Of a DNA stretch of 12,013 nucleotides, positions 1 through 5,753 are shown piece after piece. The stretch is from Candidatus Calditenuaceae archaeon JGI OTU-1 (lineage in GTDB: Archaea; Thermoproteota; Nitrososphaeria_A; Caldarchaeales; Calditenuaceae). The DNA lies in NCBI GenBank assembly GCA_000494145.1, contig AWOE01000020.1, forward strand, positions 5,115 to 17,127, given 5' to 3'. The notes under the pieces were generated by a model. That model searched no databases. It was given only the letters and a program-made list of their open reading frames with translations, and was not told the DNA's origin. A program made the translations under genes and the position numbers. Within the stretch, counting starts at the first letter, position 1, and every line of letters begins with the position of its first letter.

Positions 1-139
1 CGAGCGCGTCTCCGGTCGGCTGAGGTTCTACTCCGGTGCCATCCACCGGGCGGTGATCGAGCTGGCTAAGAGGTACCTAGACCTCTCCGAGCCTGACTTC
101 AGGATAATCCGGGACGGCGAGCCGGTTCTGATACCGTAG
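1..139 (+). CDS. C-terminal fragment, possibly spermidine synthase (aminopropyltransferase)
   Basis: This gene enters from the left edge. Reading from base 2 gives 45 codons ending at a TAG at 137-139. The visible tail has the order RLRFY, then an IH pair (SGAIHRAV), then a last segment IIRDGEPVLIP. Spermidine synthases of the SpeE family commonly end with an R-[FY]-Y...H.A...LP element, and this tail resembles it, with a D..PV.IP ending that I associate with archaeal members. That is pattern recall on a short fragment; the catalytic and SAM-binding parts lie outside the window. The gene converges with the Nudix gene, leaving a 4-bp gap (140-143) and no room for an elaborate terminator. It could be another alpha/beta methyltransferase-fold protein. 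Confidence 0.45.
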   Translation, partial: ERVSGRLRFYSGAIHRAVIELAKRYLDLSEPDFRIIRDGEPVLIP

Positions 140-143
140 GGTC

Positions 144-593
144 TCAGCGCTCCGATCCCGAGCTCCTTTCGGCCCTGCTGAGGAAGTGCTCCTCGAGGAA
201 CTTCCTGGTGCTCTCGGTCATCTCGAGCCCCTCCAGCTCCTCGGGTGAGAACCACCGGGCATCGAGGGCGTCGTCCGCAGGCCTCAGCTCTCCGCCGACC
301 ACCTCGGCCTCGAAGTCGACGATGACGAAGTGCTCGATCAGCTCACCGCTCTCCGAGCGCCAGAAGACGTCGACGACGTCCACTACCCTTTTCAGCCTCA
401 CATCGAGGCCCGTCTCCTCCCGCATCTCCCTCACCGCCGCATCCTCGCTCCGTTCTCCGAACCTGATCCTCCCTCCGGGCAGGGACCACTTCCCCTTCCC
501 AGGCTCGTTGCCCCTCCTGACCAGCAGCACCTTCCCGTCCCTGACGACGTACAGTCCAACCGCCGGCACCGGCCACCTCAAGGCGCACCGCAC
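144..593 (-). CDS. Nudix hydrolase (ADP-ribose pyrophosphatase-like)
   Basis: A 149-residue single-domain Nudix protein. The full signature GX5EX7REUXEEXGU spans residues 41-63: G41, E47, then R55-E56-M-R-E59-E60-T-G62-L63, with all metal-coordinating glutamates present. Before it is the usual beta-strand KVLLVRRGNEPGKGKWSLPG, and near the C-terminus W114-F-S-P-E-E-L is the common post-box motif. Nudix enzymes hydrolyse a nucleoside diphosphate linked to another moiety, with Mg2+ or Mn2+. The substrate (ADP-ribose, NADH, oxidised dNTP) cannot be read from this sequence. The assigned start is GTG at 593; TTG at residue 5 or GTG at residue 9 are alternatives, and the conserved fold begins around residue 9. 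It is divergent from the NosD-like gene, and the intervening 54 bp carry a TATA-like GTAAAAGCG facing this gene about 30 bp from the start. Soluble and cytoplasmic. Confidence 0.93.
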   Translation of the reverse strand: MRCALRWPVPAVGLYVVRDGKVLLVRRGNEPGKGKWSLPGGRIRFGERSEDAAVREMREETGLDVRLKRVVDVVDVFWRSESGELIEHFVIVDFEAEVVGGELRPADDALDARWFSPEELEGLEMTESTRKFLEEHFLSRAERSSGSER

Positions 594-647
594 CCCGATC
601 CCAGTCCTTCCGCGTCGGAAACGCTTTTACAACATGAGGAGGTGGTG
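594..647. promoter_or_regulatory. Divergent promoter region between Nudix and NosD-like genes
   Basis: These 54 bp separate two divergent genes. The only AT-rich element is CGCTTTTAC at 622-630. Read on the minus strand it is GTAAAAGCG, a plausible TATA box lying about 32 bp from the Nudix GTG (593), which fits a leaderless or short-leader transcript. Read on the plus strand its centre is only about 21 bp from the ATG at 648, slightly too close for a leader containing the ribosome binding site. A strong Shine-Dalgarno, GAGGAGGTG at 636-644, precedes the plus-strand ATG. A single element may serve both directions, but this is inference. Confidence 0.4.
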
Positions 648-2351
648 ATGTGTGTGAAAGGTGCAGTCGCAGCGGTTCTCATCTTCGTCCTCATCATGCC
701 TCACCTTGTAATCATATACTCTGTTCTCGGGACGGAGGAGCCCGGCTGGAGCCATCAGGTCAGGGAGATCCCTGTGCCTCCGAGACCGGAGGGAGGAAGG
801 GTCATCGTCGTGGACCAGTCGGGAAGGGGCGACTTCAGGAGCATCGGCGAGGCCGTGGCCGCGGCCAAGCCCGGCGACAGGGTGCTGGTCAATCCGGGGG
901 TCTATAAAGAGTCGGTGACCGTCAGCTCGAAGCCCTGGCTCGAGATCGTGGGCGTGGACAGGGACTCCGTGATACTCGACGGTGAGAACAGGCTCGGCAA
1001 CGGGATCTACGTGGTCTTCTCGCCCCACGTAACCGTGGCTAACCTCACCGTCCGGAACTACCTCGGCAACGGGATCTTCTACGTCAACTCCGACTACTTC
1101 AGGGTCGAGGGGGTTAGGGCCGAGAACAACAGGGTCTACGGCATCAACTTCCTCGCCAGCGAGAAGGGCGTCGTCTCGAGGGTGATCGCTTACGGTAGCG
1201 GCGACTCGGGGATCTACGTGGGGGAAGTCTCGGAGCAGTGCGACTGCGTTGTGGAGTACTCGGAGGCCTTCAACAACACGCTCGGCTACAGCGGGACGAG
1301 GGCCAACGGCGTGACGATTCGCTACTCCCACTTCCACGACAACGGCATCGGCATAGCCCCCAACACGCTCCTACCCAACCTGAGGCTCTTCCTCACGGGG
1401 AGGTGGCCGCTGATGCTCTGGGCCTCGAACAACGTGATCGAGCACAACCTGATCGAGAACAATAACAACAGGAACCTGAGGGCCGCGGGCTTCGCTGCGA
1501 GCTACGGGATACCGGTGGGAGTGGGGATAGCGATGATAGGCTCCCACTCGAACGTCGTCAGGAACAACACGATCCGGGGCCACGAGAAGTGGGGGATAGC
1601 AGAATGGTATTTCCTGGTCCCTCCGGCCTCGAACGTTTACCTCCGGAACTCCTTCGCCGGCAACGGCATGGACTACTGGAGCGACGGCTGGGGCTTCTTC
1701 AGGTGCAGCGGGGGCGAGTCCGCGACGGGCGACGTCCCGCCTCCCTGTGACCTCCCTGCGCCGCTGAGGCTCACCGTTCCCAACCCCCTCAGGGACCTCC
1801 AGCTCCTCCTGACGGTCGAGGTCCCAGGCGCTGCGGTTACGTGGCCTTTCCTCGTTTCGGCGCTCTCGGCCGCTCTGGCCGGCGGCATAGGATACGCCGG
1901 GATGGGTAGGAAAGGTTCCTCCGGCAAGTTGAGGCTGAGGAGGTTGCTCTCCTCGCTCATAGACCTCCTGCTGGTGGGAGACCTCTTCCTGCTTTTCGCA
2001 GCGGCCCTGATGGTCTTCGGCTTCGGCCTGACCGATTTCAGCAGCGTCACCGACGGGATCGTCTCCTTCTCGCTCCTCCTCCTGCCTTTGGCCTACACGA
2101 TCGTCCTCGTCGCTTGGTTCGCGTACGGCCTGGTGACCGAGTCGGTCTTCGGACGGACGCTGGGCAAGTGGGCTACCGGCCTCAGGGTCTCCTTCGAGGG
2201 CCGGAGGCCTCCCTTCCTCAGAGTCCTCCTAAGGAACCTCTTCAGGACAGTCGACCTGCTGCTCTTCGGCGCCCTGGGCCTCCTAGTCTTGCTCGTCACC
2301 GGTAGAACCGTGGCCGACATCGTGTCGGGTGTGAGGGTTGAGCGCGGTTAG
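648..2351 (+). CDS. NosD-like parallel beta-helix protein fused to a C-terminal RDD membrane domain
   Basis: A 567-residue protein starting at ATG 648, chosen because GAGGAGGTG (636-644) precedes it and a hydrophobic segment follows at once; the open frame upstream runs antisense through the Nudix gene. Residues 5-27 form a signal anchor or signal peptide. Residues about 50-345 are a right-handed beta-helix of the NosD/pectate-lyase type. It opens with GDFRSIGEAVAAAKPGDRVL and VNPGVYKE (the DUF1565-like entry), followed by Asn-rich coils such as NGIYVV, NGIFYV, YGINFL, NNVIEHNLIENN and NVVRNNTIRG. Four Cys (198, 200, 353, 367) could form disulfides outside the cell. A hydrophobic segment near 397-417 precedes an RDD domain (about 425-567): R431/R432 and D439, the signature FGRTLGKWATGLRV (501-514), RN and D536, and membrane helices near 434-458, 472-496 and 532-552. 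NosD is known as an accessory factor for nitrous oxide reductase copper-site assembly; RDD domains are poorly understood membrane proteins. It overlaps the next gene by 14 nt. A role with the adjoining copper proteins is inference. Confidence 0.85.
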   Translation: MCVKGAVAAVLIFVLIMPHLVIIYSVLGTEEPGWSHQVREIPVPPRPEGGRVIVVDQSGRGDFRSIGEAVAAAKPGDRVLVNPGVYKESVTVSSKPWLEIVGVDRDSVILDGENRLGNGIYVVFSPHVTVANLTVRNYLGNGIFYVNSDYFRVEGVRAENNRVYGINFLASEKGVVSRVIAYGSGDSGIYVGEVSEQCDCVVEYSEAFNNTLGYSGTRANGVTIRYSHFHDNGIGIAPNTLLPNLRLFLTGRWPLMLWASNNVIEHNLIENNNNRNLRAAGFAASYGIPVGVGIAMIGSHSNVVRNNTIRGHEKWGIAEWYFLVPPASNVYLRNSFAGNGMDYWSDGWGFFRCSGGESATGDVPPPCDLPAPLRLTVPNPLRDLQLLLTVEVPGAAVTWPFLVSALSAALAGGIGYAGMGRKGSSGKLRLRRLLSSLIDLLLVGDLFLLFAAALMVFGFGLTDFSSVTDGIVSFSLLLLPLAYTIVLVAWFAYGLVTESVFGRTLGKWATGLRVSFEGRRPPFLRVLLRNLFRTVDLLLFGALGLLVLLVTGRTVADIVSGVRVERG

Positions 2352-2724
2352 GTGGACGCTGCCAGCAGCCCTCGTGGCGATCGTTCTCCTCGCAGCCCTC
2401 ACGGCGCTCTCGCTGAGCGTCAGGACCAACGTGGGAGAGGTTGTGATCGTGATGCCGAGGGCCGTCAGCCACATGCCTTACGGCATGAACTTCTATCCAT
2501 CGGCCGTCAGGGTCGTTCTCGGCGTCAACAGCACGGTCAGGTGGATCAACCTCGACGATCACATGCACACCGTGACTTCCAGCGACTGGAGCTTCCACTC
2601 CGGCGAGCTGAACCTCTACGACTCCTTCACCTACTCTTTCCGCAGCCCGGGCGAGTACGTTTACTTCTGCCTCCCCCATCCATGGATGCAGGGGATAGTG
2701 GTGGTCGATGAGGGTCAGGGCTAA
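2338..2724 (+). CDS. Membrane-anchored blue copper protein, amicyanin/plastocyanin-like
   Basis: A 128-residue type-1 copper protein. The TTG start at 2338 is preceded by GGGTG (2327-2331) at 6-nt spacing and lies inside the 3' end of the NosD-RDD gene, so translation is probably coupled. Residues 6-27 are a single hydrophobic segment (uncleaved anchor or signal peptide) that puts the copper domain outside the cytoplasm. The domain (about 33-124) has the cupredoxin pattern: W69-I-N-L-D-D...H77-T-V-T-S gives the first His ligand, and YVYFCLPHPWMQG (107-119) gives C111, H114 and M117. The C-x2-H-x2-M spacing is that of amicyanin and differs from the C-x2-H-x4-M of plastocyanin. All four ligands are present, so a functional electron carrier is expected. 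H75 and M76 next to H77 are extra potential metal ligands. The redox partner is not identifiable here. Confidence 0.93.
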   Translation: MSAVRWTLPAALVAIVLLAALTALSLSVRTNVGEVVIVMPRAVSHMPYGMNFYPSAVRVVLGVNSTVRWINLDDHMHTVTSSDWSFHSGELNLYDSFTYSFRSPGEYVYFCLPHPWMQGIVVVDEGQG

Positions 2725-3106
2725 GCTCCTGATCCCGGCAGCGGTGGTGGTGCTGGCGGTTCTGGGGGTCTTCCTCTTGCAGGGACTGGCGCGTACCCAG
2801 CCGAGGGAGCACGTGGTCGTCATCCAGTCAGGGGCCCTCGTCCCGCCGGAGAACTGGAGCGGAGGCCTCGTCTTCGACAACAGGTACTTCAGCCCCAGCA
2901 ACCTGACCGTGAAGGCAGGGGACGTCGTCACCTGGATCAACAGGGACTCGGTGACCCACACCGTGACCGATCTGAGCGGGCAGAAGGCCTTCGACGAGGT
3001 GCTGGGTCCGGGACAGAGGTTCTCTTACCGCTTCGAGCGGAGAGGTGTCTACGTGTACTACTGCGTGGTCCATCCGTGGAAGGGCGGAGAGGTCAGGGTG
3101 GAGTGA
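2708..3106 (+). CDS. Second membrane-anchored cupredoxin, axial Met replaced by Lys
   Basis: A 132-residue cupredoxin starting at ATG 2708, overlapping the previous gene by 17 nt and preceded only by a weak GGTGGT. Residues 5-26 are an N-terminal hydrophobic anchor. The copper domain has a V72-V-T-W-I-N-R-D-S-V-T-H84-T-V-T motif and a YVYYCVVHPWKGG motif (115-127), giving ligands H84, C119 and H122. The position that holds Met in the neighbour (M117) is K125 here, in the same C-x2-H-x2 spacing. The codon is AAG at 3085-3087, so this is not a misread frame. No Met lies elsewhere near the C-terminal loop. The His2Cys core should still bind copper; loss of the thioether would be expected to change redox potential and geometry. 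It is paralogous to the preceding gene and probably arose by tandem duplication followed by divergence. It is the last gene of the operon. Confidence 0.9.
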   Translation: MRVRAKLLIPAAVVVLAVLGVFLLQGLARTQPREHVVVIQSGALVPPENWSGGLVFDNRYFSPSNLTVKAGDVVTWINRDSVTHTVTDLSGQKAFDEVLGPGQRFSYRFERRGVYVYYCVVHPWKGGEVRVE

Positions 3107-3157
3107 GGGCGCGGCCGTGCCCGAGCGGTCGACGATCCGTCGAGGGGGTTCGCACGA
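3107..3157. terminator. Convergent intergenic gap with small hairpin
   Basis: These 51 bp separate the convergent ends of the second cupredoxin gene and the CoA-transferase gene. They contain an exact inverted repeat TCGACG-ATC-CGTCGA at 3129-3143 (6-bp arms, 3-nt loop). There is no T-tract on either strand, so the usual archaeal U-rich termination signal is missing. A terminator role is suggested only by position. Confidence 0.25.
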
Positions 3158-3913
3158 TCAGCCGCTGACGAGCTCCCAGCACGCCTCGAAATCGGCCGGG
3201 TACAGTCCGTACATCCCTGTGGGCTTTGCGCCTCCTGGTGCGTGGACGACCGCGGTCACGTGCTCCGAGTGGACGTTGGGCCTCTTCCCCTTGAAGTAGT
3301 CCTCGTCGACGATCTCCTCCGCAGTGATTATCGTGACCTTCGCTGCCCTGGCCTTGAACTCGTCCTCGTAGACGGGCCCCAGTATCTCCGCGTTGCCCGA
3401 AGGATCGGACCTGTGGCAGTGGATCACGGCGACGTCCGGCACGATGGCCCTCACCAGCACGATCTCCTCGCCCGTGAACGGGTCCTTGACGACCTTCCAG
3501 GTTCCGGCCCTCTCGTGGAGCTGGACGAGGTCCGATCCGAGAACGCCCCTGACCGGCATGAAGGGTATCCCGAAGGCACCGGCCCTTATCCCGGCCATGA
3601 AGGCGCCGCAGGTGTCCTCGAGGAACTCGACCTCGCCCCTCTCGACGGACCTCCTGAAGTTGACGGGTATGCCGAACCACTCGAGCGAGACCATGGCTGC
3701 CCTGACGCTCCTGACCATTCCCTTCTTCACCATGTACTCCAGCCCCACGCCCGGCTCCCTGTCGGTGAACCCGAGGTTCCTGACACCGGCCCTCTCCAGC
3801 GCGAAGATGAAGGCCATCGGGTTCCTGTAGAAAGAGATCCCGCTGATGGTGATCGTCTGTCCCTCCTTGACCAGCGCTACGGCCTCCTCCATGCTGACCA
3901 GCTTATCCGGCAT
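3158..3913 (-). CDS. CoA-transferase family I, alpha subunit (GctA/IpdA-like)
   Basis: A 251-residue protein resembling the alpha subunit of family I CoA-transferases (glutaconate CoA-transferase GctA, IpdA). Recognisable elements are MPDKLVSMEEAVALVKEGQT at the N-terminus, the glycine/substrate loop SGISFYRNPMAF (24-35; GGF.. .P in classical members), GLEYMVKKGMVR, EFLEDTCGAFMAGIRAGAFG (96-115), PFMPVRGVLGSDL, IVPDVAVIHCHRSDPSGNAE (157-176) and a final GAKPTGMYGLYPADFE. The catalytic Glu of this family resides in the beta subunit, which is not encoded beside it: downstream are convergent cupredoxins and upstream is a family III enzyme. The protein is short at the C-terminus compared with the roughly 280-320 residues usual for alpha subunits, and I see no continuation in another frame. 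ATG start at 3913 without a Shine-Dalgarno; a run TTTTTT about 30 bp upstream (minus strand) fits a TATA box and a leaderless mRNA. Substrate unknown. Confidence 0.85.
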   Translation of the reverse strand: MPDKLVSMEEAVALVKEGQTITISGISFYRNPMAFIFALERAGVRNLGFTDREPGVGLEYMVKKGMVRSVRAAMVSLEWFGIPVNFRRSVERGEVEFLEDTCGAFMAGIRAGAFGIPFMPVRGVLGSDLVQLHERAGTWKVVKDPFTGEEIVLVRAIVPDVAVIHCHRSDPSGNAEILGPVYEDEFKARAAKVTIITAEEIVDEDYFKGKRPNVHSEHVTAVVHAPGGAKPTGMYGLYPADFEACWELVSG

Positions 3914-3938
3914 CGCTCAGATCAGCTGCGCGGCAACG

Positions 3939-3944
3939 AAAAAA
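3939..3944 (-). promoter_or_regulatory. Possible TATA box of the CoA-transferase alpha gene
   Basis: In the 48-bp gap between caiB-like and gctA-like genes the minus strand reads GAAAGTTTTTTCG, the only AT-rich patch. Its distance of about 28 bp to the ATG at 3913 suits an archaeal TATA box for a leaderless transcript. The same U-run could instead terminate the upstream gene; the sequence does not decide. Confidence 0.3.
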
Positions 3945-3961
3945 CTTTCGGGTCAAGCGGC

Positions 3962-5143
3962 TCAGGTGACGACGCCCTTGGACCTGAGGGCCTGTATCTC
4001 GTCCCTCGTGTAGCCGAGCTTCAGCAGTATCTCCTCTGTGTCCTGGCCGAGGAGGGGCGGGGGCGACCTGATGGGAGGCCTCTCGTCGTCGAAGAGAACG
4101 GGGAAGGCGAGCAGCGGTATCGGTCCTGCCCTGGCGTGCTGTACCTTCTGGATCAGCCCTCGCTCCTCGACGTAGGGATCGCTCAGGGCCTGCCTCACGG
4201 ACTTCACGGGCGCCACAGGCACGTCCGCCTTCTCCAGGATCGCTGCCCACTCCTCCACGGTCCTCTTCAGGAAGAGGGGCTCCAGCAGCGATAGCAGCTC
4301 GGCCCTGTTCCTCACCCTGTCGGAGTTGGTCCTGAACCTCGGGTCCTCTGCCAGCTCCGGAGCACCGATCGCCTCGCAGAGCTTCCTGAACTGGTTGTCG
4401 TTCGCCACCGCAACGATGATGTATCCGTCGGATGCCCTGAAAGCCTGATAGGGCACGATCGACGGGTGGGCCGATCCCATCCTCTTCGGTTCCTGGCCTC
4501 CGATGAGGTAGGCAGATGCCTGGTGCGTCAGGAGGTAGAGCTGGACGTCCAGCATCGAGACGTCTATGTACGTCCCCTTGCCGGTCTTCGACCTCTCGAT
4601 CAAAGCAGAGAGAATTGAGAGGGCGGCGAACATCCCTGCTGTTATGTCCGCTATCGGCACGGCGAACTTGACAGGCCCTCCATCAGGCTCCCCTGTCAGG
4701 TCCATCATCCCGCTCATCGCGAGCGCTATCAGGTCGTATCCCGGCTTCTGCGCGTAGGAGCCCCTCTGGCCGAAGCCGCTGATGCTGCAGTAGATCAGCG
4801 AGGGGTTCACCTTGGAGAGGGACGCGTAATCGACGCCGAGCCTGCTGGCTACTCCGGGCCTGAAGTTCTCGACCACGACGTCGGAGACCGCCGCGAGCTT
4901 CCTGACGATCTCGACGCCCTCCGGCTTCTTGAGGTCGACCACGATGCTCTTCTTGTTGCGGTTGACGCTGAGGAAGTAGGTGCTCTCGCCGTTGACCATG
5001 ACGGCGAACTTCCTCGAGTCATCGCCCTCGGGAGGCTCCACCTTGATCACCTCCGCGCCGAGATCTCCGAGCAGCATCGTGCAGAAGGGCCCTGCCATCA
5101 CCCTCGAGAGGTCGAGGACCCTCACTCCCTCCAGCGGAAGCAC
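3962..5143 (-). CDS. CaiB/BaiF family (family III) CoA-transferase
   Basis: A 393-residue, full-length family III CoA-transferase. The N-terminus LEGVRVLDLSRVMAGPFC (4-21) with LGDLGAEVIKVEPPEGDDSR (25-44) is the family hallmark, followed by NRNKKSIVVDLKKPEG (61-76), DVVVENFRPGV (88-98), IYCSISGFGQRG and GYDLIALAMSGMMDLTGEPDG. The catalytic aspartate is D166 in VPIADITAG, equivalent to Asp169 of formyl-CoA transferase. RMGSAHPSIVPYQAFRASDG and the C-terminal VPVAPVKSVRQAL and GLI are also typical. Members move CoA between carboxylic acids (oxalate/formate, carnitine, bile acid, mesaconyl, 2-hydroxyacyl, benzylsuccinate); the substrate cannot be assigned. The GTG start at 5143 has no good Shine-Dalgarno, but GGTTTTACC (5173-5165, minus) lies about 26 bp upstream, fitting a leaderless mRNA. 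It precedes the family I alpha subunit by 48 nt on the same strand. Confidence 0.94.
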   Translation of the reverse strand: MLPLEGVRVLDLSRVMAGPFCTMLLGDLGAEVIKVEPPEGDDSRKFAVMVNGESTYFLSVNRNKKSIVVDLKKPEGVEIVRKLAAVSDVVVENFRPGVASRLGVDYASLSKVNPSLIYCSISGFGQRGSYAQKPGYDLIALAMSGMMDLTGEPDGGPVKFAVPIADITAGMFAALSILSALIERSKTGKGTYIDVSMLDVQLYLLTHQASAYLIGGQEPKRMGSAHPSIVPYQAFRASDGYIIVAVANDNQFRKLCEAIGAPELAEDPRFRTNSDRVRNRAELLSLLEPLFLKRTVEEWAAILEKADVPVAPVKSVRQALSDPYVEERGLIQKVQHARAGPIPLLAFPVLFDDERPPIRSPPPLLGQDTEEILLKLGYTRDEIQALRSKGVVT

Positions 5144-5164
5144 ACCTATTGGAAAGAGCGCCTT

Positions 5165-5173
5165 GGTAAAACC
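5165..5173 (-). promoter_or_regulatory. TATA-like box of the CaiB/BaiF gene
   Basis: The minus strand reads GGTTTTACC here, centred about 26 bp before the GTG at 5143, the usual distance from an archaeal TATA box to the transcription start. The gene lacks a convincing ribosome binding site, which agrees with a leaderless message. The remaining gap up to 5222 shows nothing else convincing. Confidence 0.4.
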
Positions 5174-5222
5174 CTGATGCGGGCAGCGGTTAAGCGGGTT
5201 CCTCTCCGGTCTCCGGCAGCCC

Positions 5223-5711
5223 TCAGAACTTGTACCCGATCTTCCTGAGGAAGGCCTTCCTCTCCGCTATGTCCTCATCGCCCTCTATCCCCAGCGGTTT
5301 CAGGCCGTCGACTACCCCGAGGACCCCTCTGCCCTGCTCGGTCTCGGCGACGATGACCTCGACCGGGTTGCCTGTTGCGCAGTAGAACCCCGCTATCTCG
5401 GGGACCTCCCTCAGCCTGGGAAGGACGTTGATCGGGTACGCGTTCCTCAGCATTATCACGAGGAGGTGGCCGCAGCCGATCTTGAAGGCCGTCTCCGCCG
5501 CCAGCCTCTCCAGCTCCTCGTCGGTCCCGGAGTGCCTGACGAGCCTCTTCCCCGACGACTCGCAGAACCCGATCCCGAACTTGATGCCGGGTACCGTGGT
5601 GACGAGGGCCTCGTGGACGTCCTCGACGGTCTTGATGAAGTGGCTCTGGGCGAGTATCAGCTGCACGCCCTCCGGCATCTCTACCTTGACCACCTCGATC
5701 TTGACGCTCAC
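5223..5711 (-). CDS. Adenosine-specific kinase family protein (PF04008-like)
   Basis: A 162-residue protein matching the ancient conserved family described as adenosine-specific kinases (DUF355/Adenosine_kin). Diagnostic stretches are VTTVPGIKFGIGFCESSGKR (38-57), LVRHSGTDEEL (58-68), KIGCGHLLVIML (77-88), NAYPINVLPRLREVPEIAGF (90-109), CATGNPVEVIVAETEQGRG (111-129) and VLGVVDGLKP followed by the C-terminal RKAFLRKIGYKF. H82 in the CGH motif is the likely phosphorylated histidine; a phosphohistidine was reported for a Pyrobaculum homologue bound to adenosine/AMP. Length is normal for the family. The GTG start at 5711 is preceded by GGAAGGA (a good Shine-Dalgarno) and, about 27 bp upstream on the minus strand, by a TATA-like TTTTCATAAGCG (5743-5732). 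It therefore probably has its own promoter within the 42-nt gap after dph2. The cellular role is not established; a link to CoA or diphthamide metabolism is not implied by adjacency alone. Confidence 0.92.
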   Translation of the reverse strand: MSVKIEVVKVEMPEGVQLILAQSHFIKTVEDVHEALVTTVPGIKFGIGFCESSGKRLVRHSGTDEELERLAAETAFKIGCGHLLVIMLRNAYPINVLPRLREVPEIAGFYCATGNPVEVIVAETEQGRGVLGVVDGLKPLGIEGDEDIAERKAFLRKIGYKF

Positions 5712-5731
5712 GTCCTTCCGTGGTGCAGGGC

Positions 5732-5743
5732 GCTTATGAAAAT
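5732..5743 (-). promoter_or_regulatory. TATA-like box of the adenosine-specific kinase gene
   Basis: TTTTCATAAGCG on the minus strand, centred about 27 bp before the GTG at 5711. It resembles the archaeal TTTATAAG box and is the most convincing core promoter element in the minus-strand block. Confidence 0.45.
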
Positions 5744-5753
5744 TCCGAGAGGG

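Noticed and set aside
330..647. N-terminal extension of the NosD-RDD frame to base 330
   Set aside because: The extension runs antisense inside the Nudix gene, while ATG 648 has a strong Shine-Dalgarno and starts a signal anchor.
3107..3160. tRNA-like stretch (TGCCCGAGCGGTC and GGGTTCGCA) between the convergent genes
   Set aside because: The bits look like D- and T-arm text, but the arms do not pair, no acceptor stem closes, and 54 bp is too short for a tRNA.
3242..4294. 350-codon plus-strand open frame opposite the CoA-transferase genes
   Set aside because: It lies antisense to two clearly recognised genes; long antisense frames are expected at this GC content, and its translation is low-complexity without family motifs.
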